From Acanthaster planci (lineage: Eukaryota; Echinodermata; Asteroidea; Valvatida; Acanthasteridae), in the NCBI RefSeq assembly GCF_001949145.1, contig NW_019091399.1, positions 68,859 through 130,858 of the forward strand: a DNA stretch of 62,000 nt, written 5' to 3'. The notes beneath the pieces are model-generated. The model was not told where the DNA came from. It made no database searches and saw only the letters and a program-made list of their open reading frames with translations. Of this stretch, positions 26,301 through 41,300 are shown piece by piece. A program made the translations under genes and the position numbers. Every line of letters begins with the position of its first letter. The first letter of the stretch is position 1.

Positions 26301-29300
26301 TGTCTCAAAAATACCAAAGAACGTCAACTCTAGCATACCCCCCCAAAACATTCTCACACTTGAACAATAGTGTCAATTGAATAGATTGTATATTTGATCC
26401 TTTGTGCCCCCCAAAGTGAAACTGTACTTTCCTTCAGCCCAGTTTCAAGTATATGAACAAGGAGTTGAACTCAAGCTTGAGTACCCACCGAGGGAAAAGA
26501 AATTACATTTTATTGCAATTTTATTGGAGAATGTTCAGCACCTGTGATAGCAACTTGAAGCTTATTACACGATATTAAACGTAATGTGGCCCACTAAACT
26601 GTGGCATAATAACATGTTGACATTCGTACAAATTGGGACTTGGGGCCTGAGGGAGTTCACAGGCCACAGCGGGAGTTGGACCCATGACCCATTGACTGCA
26701 ACCACAGCAAGGCCGGGTTAGAACTGTTGATTGTCAGGGAATGTTACACAGCTTCCACGGTGTTGTGGCATTCGCTAATTTGTGGAGAAGTCTAAACAGG
26801 TGTTGTTATTCATGACTGTTGACAAGCTTGTAGACGAATTTTATCCCTTTTTTCAACTACGCATGTTCATTTACCTTTCTTTGACATATTACAGTAGGAC
26901 TTCAGACATTTTGTTGAGCCTCAGTGAAATAGATGGGGTAGTTGTGAATTACTACATAAAGCAAGAGCAGATTACAGAACTTGTCAGTTAAACATTAAAA
27001 AGCAGTACAGATTTCTTTGAATGGTTTTATAACTTTTATTTTCTGAGAGGGAAGTGAGCTGTAAAATTTGTTCTGTGCAGGAAGAAAAAAGAATCAAATT
27101 TCCATCATATCGTGCATCACAAATGATTTCATAATTAAGTGGTTTTGGGGTGAAAAAAGTAAATATGTGGACACCCTGAAAATTACTTGTCCAGCAATTA
27201 TATTTGAGTAAAATGGACCTAGACAAATTAAATATAAAATACGTGCTTAAGGTACTTACCATGATTAAACAAAATCCCTGCTTTTCTTCACAAAACAACA
27301 CTTGCAAGATTTGTGGATGAAATTGTCCGCGTTCAGAGCAGTGGCTGTGAGCACTCACTCACATGGTACAGTTGCTCAGTTTATATCTCTTTCCACTCAA
27401 AATTTACAGCAGCTGGAAAGCTGTATATATTCCAGTAGCCTCACTGATCAGATCTTCAGTAGAAATACCACGTGGAAACCTATTCGGTGTGTTGTATGGA
27501 GATAACTGTTATTGTCCAAGAGAGGTTCTGAAAACTGGATCCAGCCGATGTTGTGCCCTGGCTTATCACTGGGATAATTCCTAAAGAGAAGAAATAATTT
27601 GGTGCGCTGTGTCTCACCTTTCAAAAGTCCAATAAAGCATGTGTCTGGAGACACGCCCCCCTTTTCACTACTCCAGTCACTGGCAGCCTGCATGATTGGT
27701 CAATTGATGGAGCTGTGTGTGGAGCTCTTAGCCAATCAGAAGTCAGAGATGGAGTTGGAGTGATAAGCAGCTTTGATGTCATGCATGACAAGTTGATTGA
27801 TTTTTATTTCCAGCTGATGCACACACTGCCTTGGTGTACATGTACATGTATAATCTGCCTATGCATTTAAACCACAATTGTTTGTTGAAAATCCTTGTTT
27901 TGCACTTGTAAAAGGGGGTGGTTACTTTTTTCCATGCTTTTGGGTGTTTAATTACTTGTACATCAACTCAAGTTTATGCATAAATGAAAAATTTTATAGG
28001 ATAGAGACTGATGTAGTTGCTTAGATACAGTAATGAAGAAAAGTCCTCTTGGCCTGTTCATTTTAGGATTTCTGTAAGGAATGTGCAATAGTTAATGGAG
28101 AAGTGATCCTGATGGTAGACATGTTTTTTCTTTATCAGAAATGTTAATTTATTAGAAATTGTAAGGAACTTGAGAAAGGAATTTTTATTGACAACCTTCA
28201 TCATTAAGTTTAGAAATCAAGTCTTGAGTGTGGGTGTTCCAGTTGTGTCAGTTTGGAGGTCTTAAATCAAAATTATATCAGTCTGAGAGTCAAAGGTTTG
28301 TTAGTGAAATCAGTGCCTCCTCAATTGTATTGAGAATCTTTAATAGCAAAGTTATGCTGTTTGCTGTAAAGGCAAAAGTACCGGTAGTTTATGACATCAA
28401 TATTTTTAAGTCAGTTATTCAATGATGGCAAATTGTTGTCAAGTTCAATTTGCAGTTTCCTAATTTACTGGGAAAGAAAGAGCAGATTTTTTCTCAGATT
28501 TTATTTTAGCACAGCAGGCTAACCAGATGCAGTCATCATATCAGCTTGGTCACAGATCATGCTGTGTGGCCAGTAATCTGTGGTTGTAAATCAGTGTTGA
28601 TCTCCTGATATTCTGGAAAGTACCAGCCTCATCAATCATTGGAATCTTGGGTTACGGGTGGGAGGTGATAGGTTCTGGGAGCACAACAGGAAACTAAAAA
28701 CAGTTCAGCCAGCGCAATCTGATCTGATGATGCCAGGCATTGATGCAAGGATGTTTGTCCATACTAGAAGGAGCCTAGTAATGGCCAGAGAACCTGCCAC
28801 TTGTCCTCTGTGGGCGGGCACCCTTCTGACCCCACCCTATTTCTCTGTTACTAGTGCATGGAGGTTTTTTATTCCTCCATGACTAGTGGTACTCGGCAAG
28901 ATGAGAGCCTTGTAATACAATTACTAAACCCCTCGTGAAACCTTTGTTGAGACCCAGTTTTGGGAGTGAAAAAATGTATCAGCTTTGGCAAGAAACTTTT
29001 GTCAAAACATGATTTTCCAGCTTTGAATATGTCTTTGAATTTGATCCCCACTAATGAACTCTTGTCTACACCAAAGCTTGCCTGTCCTGATTTCTCTTCC
29101 TAGTCTTTTATGCATGTAGTACATGAACACGTTCCCTCACCCTTTGCACCTTTCAAGAGGTTACAAGCAAAGTTCATTTGCACTTCCATTAACGTTCCCC
29201 TTGCTTTCAATCATAAGTGACACATTAGTGGTTGAGGTCAGCATGAGAGTGTATGGTGGGAGGTCTGGTGATATGCCCCCCCCTTCATCATTGACATACT

Positions 29301-32300
29301 GCAGATGGTGAGAGTGCCGTTGAGATGACTGACAGACTGAGCACGCTCAGAAACTGGGTGTGGGGAGGGCTAGAAAGGTACCTCCCCATAAATACTTGTA
29401 CATGTACTGGTATTTTGCAAATCATAGCCCAACGCCTGATAACACCAACATAAATAATCCTAATGGGGGGGGGCAACAGGGCAATTGCCACCCTCCCCAC
29501 AATTTTTATAATGAAAGGCACAATGGGTTGGGATATTTCTCTTTCTTTGAAAAGTGTATAAAAGGTCCGAACTTGTAGCGTCATCCCTCATAAAGCCCCT
29601 AAAAGGTTAGAAGAAAAAAAATCCAAATTTTTCGCCCCTCGCAAGGACAAGTATGGCCCTCCCCCTCCAGAAATTTGGTTTCGTAACTCAACTGAAATTT
29701 CCTTTTGTCTTCATTTTATTTTGACAAGAAAAAATTATGGCTTGTTTCCCCAGTGAGCAGTATTGATAAGGAAGCTTAAGGCTGTAATATAGAGGCCGAG
29801 ATTCATTTTCATCGGTGCATTTAGAGCAATCATATTCCTTGATTCAAAACAGGAAATGGTTTCTGGATAATTTGTGGACAGCCTTATTTTAGGGGATCAA
29901 TTACATGTACGTTGCGGGGACAAGTTTATTTTTTACTTTCTGAAGGATTGAACCATTCTGTTCCCCTCTCCATTGTCTCCAGTGTGGTATCTGAGCATGC
30001 AGGCTTGAGAGCAGTCAAAGAAAGGTCACCCAAATGTTTATTTACATGTTCCTATATAAACCACTTCTGATTTATGGGATGCTTTTAAGAAACCCCACTG
30101 GAGGGAACAACTACAAAGCTAACATACATGTAACGGTGGGTGCATTTGTAATGGTATATTTCAGAGGTTGAGCTGAATTTTATTATATTTGTTCTGTAGA
30201 TTTATGGAAAGATATTTTAAAGAATTTAGTTTCCTCCTGGAGAGTGTGAGTAGAATTAAACAAAGTTAAAGTTTAAGAAACAATAATTATTTTTTGCAGG
30301 GAGAGGTTTACTTGTAGTCTCAGTAGGCTAGTTGTACATGTACTCTTGCTGACGTTCATTAGACAAGGTTATTCATTTCCCCTTACCGAGGCCTCTGTTT
30401 AACCTGTATTTGGTATTCCTTTACACGTCATAGGATGCTCCTATGGCCACTTTCATGTTTTAAACACATTGCAGTCTGGAGCAGGTGGCTAATCTTATTC
30501 CTTGCTCGGACCCCCATATTTGTCGCAATGCAGATTGTTTTAGGTGTGCTGGAAAGTTACAACTGTCCAAATTATAAACTGAATTAAAAGCAGAAGCTTG
30601 ATTGGCTAGAAAGGGATCATTCTTTCAACGCCACGGAAACCGAAACCACTCTCTTTGTTTTATGTATTTTGCTCTTGGCTTTTGTGCCTGTCAAGTTTAA
30701 ATGCTTTGACCCCTATAAAATGCAAAATGTGAGTGAGGTGACGGGAACCAACTGCTTCACTAATTGGTCGATGCCTCACCAGAGTGGGAAGGGGGAACAT
30801 TGAAACAGTGCCAAAAGTACCATAGGAATTCAACCTGTCAGTCTTGAGCTTGGATTACTTCTGAATATACAAGTTAAATGAGTCACCCCAGCTTTACAGT
30901 CTAAAATTATTCACTGTTCAACCCTAGCTGTCACCCTTTTCCTGCATTGAAATTTCCCCCCCCCCCAAAAAAAATCACAATTTGGGAAATATTAAGAGAG
31001 TTACTGTTATCTGACTTAATCTGCAGTAAACGGGTAACTGGATCTCTGAAAGAGTCCTTCCAAATTAAGAAAAAACACGATTCTTCAATAAAAACATTGT
31101 ACATGTACATGTGCTATTCTTAAATGTACAGGAAATGCAGATTGCTTGGTAACAGATGAATTTGAATGAACCTCAATGAACTCCAGGATGCGTTGCATCA
31201 TTAAACAGCGTAAACAAGTTTTCTTGCGCATTTGTTTAGTGCAGTGGATACACCAGATCCCAAGGTAATTTGAAGGATGTCTTGTTTGGCCTGCCATTTC
31301 ACATTAAGTTTAGGTTCTTTGAACTCTGTTTGTGTTCCCTTCAAAGAACTCACTCCATTAGAACCAGCCCAATTCATCACTGGAAATTGGATAGGAATCG
31401 CTGGGAATTGGATGGCAATTTCCGTGGAGGCATTTCTTTTGTGCTTGGCTTAGGGCCAGTAGCACTCCATTATTGTAGACCGGTGGTGCTACATTTTCTT
31501 GTTGGCTTGGAATTGCAGAATGTCCAGTCTGAAGCAGGCCAACAGTGGCCCCAGGCTAAGACATTTGTCACTCTGATTCCTGGATGCATTCAATGCACAG
31601 TAGGCCTATAAGATACTGATGGAGGTGTCTTAGTAGATGTCTTGTGTATTTGTACACATTGAGGGAAGGTCTCTTTATGCTGTGTGAAGTTGTGCATAGT
31701 CTTGATTGTCACTTTCTTGTTCAGGAATCTTGAGAATATTTATCAAATATTTAAAACCATTTGACCACAAACCTGTGCAAGTGTTTTAGTGTTTAAGTGT
31801 GGAGCTTTCTAATTTGTTGTCTATTTTTTTTTACTTTTACAGAGGAATTCATTCGTGTCCATTTTATACCTTGAAAAACCTCAGTCTGAATTCCTGACTG
31901 GAAATTTCAATTACACTCTGTCAAAGCTTTGCTGGTTTATGTGTATGGACAGTGGCTTATTTACCACCTTTCAATTTTGAGAAATTTCAGGGATGGTTGG
32001 TATTTCAATTGATCATTGTGGGAACAATAAAAAAGTAATTTAGCACTGAAGGACAAGTGGAGTGTTGAGTCTAATTGCCATTGTTGGATAAACTAAAACA
32101 CTTTGATTGAAAAGTGGAAAGTCTCTCAGAGTTTGGCAATCAGTTTAATAGGTGGCTGGAAGTGACTCCAAAGTTTCTGAGGTAACAATTTAATTGGCAG
32201 CCTTGAATAAAGGCTAGCATGCACCTGTGAAAGGAGTGCATAAGGCCCCGTGGTGTGATAACAACAGAAAGTTGTAAAGCTGTCCAAATGTGAGGGCTCC

Positions 32301-35300
32301 TTCATGTTACAGATGGGGTGTAATTTTTAGTGTGTCTGTCTCCCCACAGACATTCTGTTGTATTAAGAAAGTTTTGTGCACATGTGTTCACTGTACTGTA
32401 CATTACATCTGTGAAGACCTGTCATTCATCGCCTAGTGTAGGAGGCAGGAGATTGTGTGTTTTTGTGATTGTAAAGAAGGAAACCGAGTGTTCTCATCAA
32501 CGGAAATGTAACATAAATGCACATTGGACTGCTTGAAGTTATGTATCTCGCTCAGGAACAAACATGCAGCATACACTGTACTGTGGTGCTATTGCTGATG
32601 GTGGGTTTACCTGCATTCTACATGTACTTGCCACCAGAAACAAAACAAAAAAGTAAAGTCTAGTCAAAAAAAAGCTACATACAACCAATGTTTGACTAAT
32701 GTTGCTGTTACCGTGGATATTGTATTCTGCCCTGTGTCGTATGATTCAGGTCTCTGGCAACTTCTAAATTGTTGCCATGGTTGCTGCAGGATATTGTTAA
32801 AGGTGTGAAAACAGACAACATCTGAGGTCAGAGTCCAGGAATTGCTCATTTAGAAGGTGGTGATTTTAGCATGAAGCACCTGACGGATAGATGAAGTCAA
32901 AGGTGAATGAATCTGGGCCGTCGTTTCTCCCCACCCCTTTATCTACCTCATGCTTGCCTTCAGGGTGGGATGATGAAGTGAGAAAGGAGGGAGCAGTCAA
33001 AGATTTACTCTAGCCTCCAATTTTTCCTCTGATTTCTAAATTAACGCTGACAGAGGCAGTCTGACACTTGTCCATGATGAAACCAGTTACAGGATCTTGA
33101 ATTTACACCTCCATTCGTAGCTCATCAGAGGCCTTGGGGCTGTTGTCCAAAAATAAAGTTCCTTTAATCCTTGGATTGAGCTCCTGTATTGAGTTGTACT
33201 TGGTTATTCACGGTTGGGTTGGGTAACCCAAACACACCAGGAGGAAGGAGACATTAGGGAGTAGATTATTGCGGATCTTATTTGGATCACTAGGCCAGGG
33301 TGTCGGAACAGTTGAGATTGTGTATGAAGATGATAGATTTCATGGTACCCATCTTCTCTGTAGGGCTTGTCAGATCAGCTGGCTCGGTGAAGTGGCTACA
33401 GCTGCTAGATATAAGCTTCCACATAGACGCTTCAGCCACAGCCACAACATTGGGATGCAGCCTTATCCTCGTGCAACTCATCCCCCTTACCACCAGTAGT
33501 TCTTGCACAGCATCACTATGACATGTACACGTATACAGAAGTCATTACTTGCCAAGCCTACAGTTGAAGGTCATTCCTCTCTCAGCTAGCCTGCCTGTCA
33601 CTGCTCCTTGCTGCCTAGTCCTAAACAACCTCAGTTCTGTCACCCACTGCCTTTCGGGTACAACCCCTAACTTCCTTTTTCAATCCACCATCACCTTTCA
33701 GAGAAAGGTCTGGCCCCCTGAATTCCCTTTAAGCTTTCTTCCAACCCCATCCCCATAACCCCAGGATAACCCCCCTCCCAGGACATTCCCCCACACCCCT
33801 CATCACCTCCTTCATTGTCACCCGAGAGCCCTTTCCACACCTCATCTCTGGCAGCAACTCACAAGACTCCTGTCTATTTGTCCTCACTGACATCCTGACC
33901 CCAGGTGCGGTCTTAAGTCATTGGTTGGTTGTGTCAAAGGTCTAATGGCTGACTTCCAGTGTTTCCTGTAAAAGCTCTGTTGTCACATCCCGGTCACCAT
34001 GTTCATTGCATTGTATTTGTAACCACATTCAGTGTTCATATCACATACCCGTTGCCTCATACACCCAAAGAAAATAACTATTGACTTAATGTTAAACTCT
34101 TTCAGGCTCCTTTGCTGCCCTCATATGCTTGATAAACAGTTTCCTTTATACACCGGCACAAAGAAAACGATAAAGAAACAAGTTGACTTGTATTCCATTC
34201 AGTTTATCAACTTGAAGACAGCATGGGATAATAGGCCTGCATGCACAATGAGACTTGCTTGCGAAAAAGTAACAGTATGAGCACCTCTACAAAGGGGACA
34301 GTCAGAAGAATACGTCTGAAAAGAGTTGACACCATCCTGCCTTTTGCGTTGATGGTCTTGTTGTTATTTCAGAGCCGTTTCTTCAGCAATTTTTATAGTT
34401 TTTCTACTGATCCCAAGAAATTCCCAATTTCTCGTTGGCATCCTTGTCCAAATGTGTGAAGGACACCCAACCAGCCTTGCTGCCATTGGCAATAGGGACG
34501 TTGAGTTTTTTCTAGAGCTTGAAAAGCCGAATCAGAGTACAAACTCTAGGTTTTGGCAAGCTTGACTTTGTCGAACAGGATCTCAAGAAAACTGCAAAAC
34601 TCAAATTGCATGATGTTGCCTGGTCTAGCTAAGTCCTTAGCCTCGAGCTTATAAAGACGTAGAATCTTAATTCTTATCTGATATCAAAATAATCTTTGAA
34701 TTTCTCGAATATCAGAATCTTATTGGAGAATGTACATGTAGACTGCTCTGTAGACAGTGTAGCTCAATTAAAATGATCATTATGATGGGTAGAGATAGCA
34801 TCAAGCGAGGTTTATTCAGCGAGTGCGTGTGCCTGAAGTGAAGGAAGGGGCAAAGGATGCCTGAATAAATAGAGAAGCAGTCGGTTGTCCAATTAACCAA
34901 GCCTAAAGAATGTGATGGAAAGTATGGAATAAATTTAGTCTGTGTACCTAACAAAACTGGATTTTTGGGCATATTGGTTACTTTTCCAAATAATGCCCAA
35001 GGTTTGGAAAATAACCTAGCCCTGCACTGGCAGCATACTGAGATTAGTATCACTAACTGCTTACTCAATCAGCCAGTGAAAACAAAACCCTTGAAGGGTT
35101 GCTTTGGTAAAATGTAAACAGAATCTGGTTTATTTTAATTAAATTGTAGGCATGCCACTTTCATGACCGTCGACGCGTAGTACATGTGTAAGTCGATAGA
35201 GTACTGAAGTGTCAGTACAGTAGATCACAGTCTTGTAGTACATGTAGTGTTATGTAAAATTTGTATTCAGTAATTGTATTATTTGTGGTCAATATTGTAG

Positions 35301-38300
35301 TTTTGATGAATTGATGTTTTTTGTTTATTGTTCACACTTGAAATTTTACCAGGGCTAGCTGTAGTCGCTGAAACAAGTGAATAGGTTATTAAAACTATAG
35401 GTAGTTTTTCAAGTTATTGTCTAATTTGACTTTTCCAAATGAATTTTGAAAACAGTTTGCAGATTTTGAAGATTCACTGATAGCTACGTGAACAAAATGC
35501 TGAATACAGATAAACTATTTCCATAAAGTTTCTTGAGGCAGTTTACAAGATTGTCCTGAGATCATTGCCCAACTTGATGTTACACTGAAGTAATGAGCAT
35601 GGCTGGGGATAGGCCCCTTCGCCTTACAGGTGAACCAACAGAAGGCAGTGGTAAGGCTAAGACAAAGAAATCCCCCCCCCCCTTTGTATTTCTAAGATGA
35701 CCTTAAACAAGATATTCTCATTTCATAAAGCCAGACCATCATCTATTTGATAGTTTCACAGATAATTTCAGTAGAAGTTTGTTACTAAAACAACTCTCTA
35801 ATAATGTGCTTGTTTTAAGAAAATCTTTAATGGGTTTCATTTGAGCTCCCATTTTTGTAACCTTTTTGTAAAATTTCTTTTCCCATTTTTGCTTCAGTTC
35901 ATGATCAGGCTTCACCATCACAGTGACATCACAGCTAGATCACTTGATCACTATTTTAACCCAAACCACCTAGCGTATTGTTTGGCTTACAGTACTACAA
36001 AATACTAAGTAGTAGCCTGAGCCTGAAGGACGGCACTGCAAATTACTACTTCTGGCTAGGTTACTTCCATTGTTACTCATACAGAGAACAATAAAGCCAT
36101 GCATTCATAGTGCCACAGCACTGTATGGTACATTGTCTTTTCTATTGCATTTTATGGCTTCAGAGAACAATAGGGTCATGTCCTCTTACAAGCGACAACG
36201 CTGATAACTACATTTTACTATACAAGTAGTATCTTGTACCGGTAGTATTATGTAGGGTTAGGGTTAATAAACCATCATTGATTGATTGATTTGTCACAAT
36301 GACTTAATTTCTATGGTCCTAGTCTATAGATAAACCGCCTTCTTGGTCACAACTAAATAGGGCTGAGTCAATTCAAATAGTTCACTATTTGAATATTCGA
36401 CCTTCAATTTGATAGAATATTGGGTCGTACCGACTGGCAGATTGAGGAACAAACCATGTACAAAATTAGTTGCAATAATGCACACAATTGTATATTGTAA
36501 TCACAATAATAGCTTCTCATGTCTCGAATGTCTGCAGCCATGATTCAGCAAGATTTAAGAGACGAATAATACTTCTTGTCCTGTTGAAAATGTATATTTC
36601 TTGTAAATTTTTCAATGTGTAATCTACTTTTTGAATGAAAAGGTTTCTGTCGCTTGAAACAAGCCTCCATAGTGCAATTTTTCTCATTTAAAACCAAAGA
36701 AAATTCTCCCGTCCTTTTTATGCATTTTCAAATATTCAAATTCAAAAAATATATTTGAATATTACCGGTAGATAATCAATTAAATATTTGGATATTTGGC
36801 AGATACCTATTTTTGAGTCCATGTGAAGCCAAACTTGAAAAATTGAAATTTACTGATTGCCTCTCCTCAGGCAGCTCATATTAGTGTTATGTATTTTTGT
36901 TTTTAATAGATGCATGTACATGTTCATATATTCCAAACAAGTTGTTTTATTCCAACCAGCAGAATTTTCTTGTGACCAATTCAAGTCGGCAGAACTGAGG
37001 AGAGCTGACACCAAATGATGATCTGATGTACTGTCTTCTTGTTGCCAAGTTGTTCATCAACACCCTCTTCATTTCAATGCCCATCTGGTCATTGGTTGCC
37101 CTTAGTGTCCTATGTCATTGCTTTTATAGCAGACTGCTTGCTGAATGTCCCTTCCTGGTCAGTCTGACCTGTCCTTATGTCACCGTGGCCTCTCTGGGAT
37201 GGCCATTGTCATCAGTGCCATCGCATATCAGAAGGGCTGTCAGTTGGCAGGTAAACACTACATATCCTGTCTCCCTGCTCAGGTCTAGAGGGACAGACTC
37301 ACTCAGCAAAATGGGTTTGTCTCTTGCTCCTGAGTCCAACTTGACCCATATCTTCTTGTCACCTTTATTATTTATTGAGGAAAGCAACTTGCGCTAAGTC
37401 ATTACTGTCGGGGAGAATTAGTCAGTTGTCTGTAGCGGATGCTTTATTTAGCTTTGTGTCCAGTGGCAAACTGACCCCAGATTGTTTTTCTACTCAGTGG
37501 AACTGAATGTGCCATCAAAACCTTCTTATCTTTTGTGAGAAGTTGGCGCAGTTTCCAATCCAGCTTTTCTCTGTGAGATTTCATGCAAACTTTTGTTGAT
37601 GTATCTACTTTCGGAAAAAAAGAGAAAGAAATTTGACAAAAGCAAAGTTCCAACAATTAACAAAGTGGCGTCACCTTTTGTAGCATTTACCGATGCTATC
37701 TTGTGAACGCAGCCAGAATATAATGATCAAGTCTATAAGATGAATTGTTTAAAAAATTTTCAAGTGTTTTGGGTTGCTAACTTTCACTGGATGTGGTGTG
37801 TTGTGTTTGGTTTTGATTCAAAGGGTGAATAAATAAACAGAAACATTGAGTTGGACACCTTATCATCGGACACACTTCCTGTCAAAATAAAGATGTCTCC
37901 TGAACTGTGTCAATATCCTCCCCAAGCCCACAGACACTGGTGTCTTTATCTAATGCAAATTCTGCAAATGTGTTAATATTTTATCAGAAACTTTTACCTG
38001 AGAATCCCAGCCCAGCACCCTAGTTTTAATTTTGATGGGTGCCATAGTTTACTAATAGTACAGTCATCATCTTTGAAACAATAGATTTATTAATAAGCCC
38101 CCAGTGTTTTGAGCTGTGATGTGGCACCGTAGGCAGTTGATGCTGTTGAAAATTAGGTGATAGGAGGAGTGTGGTAAAAGTTTTTTTTAACTAGAAGTAA
38201 TGTGTGCGACAGTTTCTTGATCAGAATGTGGTACAGGTGAATCTGAATATCCCTGCAAGTATCGTCAGACGTTGTTTTACATGATGAACTTTCAAATCCA

Positions 38301-41300
38301 CTGGTCTTGTCACTCCATGTCACTCCCAGATTTCAGGGCAATGCCCCTTGATGTCCTTTCCACGAAACTAAAGAAAAACCAAACCAAATTGTCCATAATT
38401 TGGAAGGAAGCTCAACGTTTCCTCTCCTTCATTGCTTCACTCACCTGCCTCAAATGGTGATAAATTAGTCAAGACTCCTCATTATAATCACTAGGGTCTT
38501 TTTGCAACTGGAAAGTTCTAACAGATCAGGTTGGAACTTACTGATGGAGTATTGTATTGGTTTATCTTCAGACCTAGTGATATCGAGTGGATTTGGCTTG
38601 AGGGAACTTAGATTTGAAACACGGGAACAAATAATTTCCCAAGAGGGTAACCTCTATCCAGGTAACAGAAGAAATATCCATACACTCACAATCATCGTTT
38701 CCTGCCAATGATGTGCCCCTTTATTGGCAGTCCCCAGTGGCTTTTTTGCTCATTGCAGGTGGTCATAGTCCCCTCTCAAACGCCTCGGACAACTTCCTTC
38801 AAATCTCCAGAGTCACCCAAATCTCTGCCAGCACACCTAAGGGTTGACAAAAGATTTGTGATTACGCCCCATGGTACTTGCCAGGGAAATTTATTATTTT
38901 CTCTCCTTCTTTAAGACTTTGAGACATCTCCACCAAATCCCTAGACAGACAACATGCCTTGGGGCCTACACTCCTGCTGACAAAAATGTGTCGTGAGTCT
39001 TCTCAAGCGTGGCTCCAGTGTTCCGCCAGGAAATTTTTGATTTGTAACTGAAACCTTTTTTTTTTAATTCCTACAGATCTCTGTCATGTAGTCTTCTCCA
39101 GTGCTCAGAAAACATTCCTTGATTCTGCAGTAGCGCAACTCAAGCATGTAACCAGGAAATTGAGGTTTTCTTCCCTTCCTGAAGGGACATCTGTTAGTGA
39201 CTACCAGAGTTGTCACAGTTTTCCCACAAGTCAATTAGTTTTTCTTTTGTAATCATCGACTATTGTTTGTGAAAAAAAAGAACAAAAATGTTTTCAAGGA
39301 TTTCAGTATTAAAGTTCTGCCAAGGCAAAACTTCCCACAGCAAATCTGAATCATATTTTTTGAAAAAAGTACAAATGGAAATATTTCATACCTGTATTTC
39401 GGAGTGTGAAATTCTTAAACCATGTTCATTGAATAACTTTTAACAGTCTGTGTTGAGGCTGACACTGAAGTGAGCAGTAATGTATTCTAGATAAAGTGCT
39501 GTCTACAAGCAGACCACTCAAAGGTCCCTCTCAAATGACGTCATTTCCTACAGATTGCTACATGCGTTGACATTTTAGACTTCAAATTTTAATGACGCAC
39601 AACGGCTGTGCTGTATTTATTTGCACATTTGTAGAACATTTGCACACTGCGTGCACATGGTATTGTGTACATACCAGTAATTGTAATTTTCCTATGAAGA
39701 TGGTGCCCTATTAAATCTATTATCATTTTTATCCGTGTCGTGCAAGAAATTCTAAACAGATTTATCTGTGAGACCCACGACACGCATATTTACTGAACTT
39801 GCCAAAAAGTGTTTTTGAGCCAGTTGAAACAACCTTCCTAATTGGTAGTTACTTTTATAGGGCAATCATGCCTCAAAGTGCGGCTGATATCACTGGTGTA
39901 CATCCTTTCTTATTAGTCATCATTATGTTCTCACCTTGACCTTTTAACCAATAGCAAGCAAACAGATTGCTCCAAATTACACAGTGTACTTATATCCCTG
40001 AGTGCACAAGAGCTGATCTTGCCAAGCTGAATTTCCTGATTTAAATGCATGGGTTTTCAACGAGTCAATGTCATGTACTGGTTTTTGCACATTTTTACTA
40101 TTTCTACCATGTCTACACTGTAAACAGTTGGCTAAAATCAGACATACACTGTATATTAATATATCCTTCATCATGGGGAGTTGAGCTTGGGAAAGGAAAA
40201 GGGCAGGGTGTGAGTGAATTAAGGATTCCTGTTACCAAATTTAAGTGTTTATTTTTTTAGGACAACTATTTTCCATTGAACCATTGCTTATTGCATGTTA
40301 TTTTTTGACGGTGTATGGATTTATGACATGAGACGGCCATCATCTGAGTAAAAAACATTGATGATTTCAGGAAATTACCAATGTAGGACTGGTTAGCTCA
40401 GTTGGTAGAACTCTGTACGGGGGTTCTATCTACCTCAAGTAGAAGCCATCCCCTCATTGGTTGAAAAGAGCCGCGTTGGTCAGGAGTATTCATTTTGTTT
40501 GTATTACAACTGCAATGCTTGTGTTTCCTAGTCGTCTGTGAACCAGCGATGCACAGTTTGTACCAAAGGAGCCTCCTTTACTTTAGTGCCCTCTCTTGGT
40601 CCAGCTCACGGCCCATTGGTCCAAGGTTCAACTCCTGCACCAATCATTTTCTCTGAACAACTGTGTCTGCATCAAAAGCAGAATTGAAATTTAAAAAACA
40701 ATCACTAGGCTACTGGTCCAGTGGATCATTGAATTTCTGGAATAGGGTGCTTGTTTTTAATGTGTATGCAAGATAGCACTGGCCAACTTGAAAGCAAGAC
40801 TTTGCTACTGCGCTTGTATAATAAATGGTCACATGTACACAAGACTGACCCCCAAAATATACTGGATGCTTGCCAGAGGCCTTGGGGTAAAGTTTCAACC
40901 CTGACAACAGGTACTTGAGTTTTCCCTGAGTCATATTTTGGCTGCAGTACTATCATGATGCTCTGCTATTTTTATTGGCGTGCCTTCCAGATGCCAAAAA
41001 GCCCAAAGATGACAATCAAATCTTAAGATGAAGACGTAAGTGGGTGTAGGTCCAACTCATTTGTGGGAGTATTAAGCTGGCTCAGAGCCAAACTGTGACT
41101 TTGCAATTTCCCCAAGATATCAGTAAGTAGCTGTTGAGATTGTGTTTCCTACATTCTTCTGTATCATGAAGCCTCCTGTAACCTTTAGGTATCTTATCTG
41201 GGCATGTATTGCATTGGGTACTTGTCATTCGTAGTTCCTCTGATCTCCAACTACAGCTCTTTCTAGCTTGCCATTGGGTCGCCTGTAAAATCTGTCACTT

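Noticed and set aside
40387-40460. tRNA-like A box GGTTAGCTCAGTTGG
   Set aside because: No matching B box at the right distance and no cloverleaf, so not a tRNA gene. At most an old SINE head.
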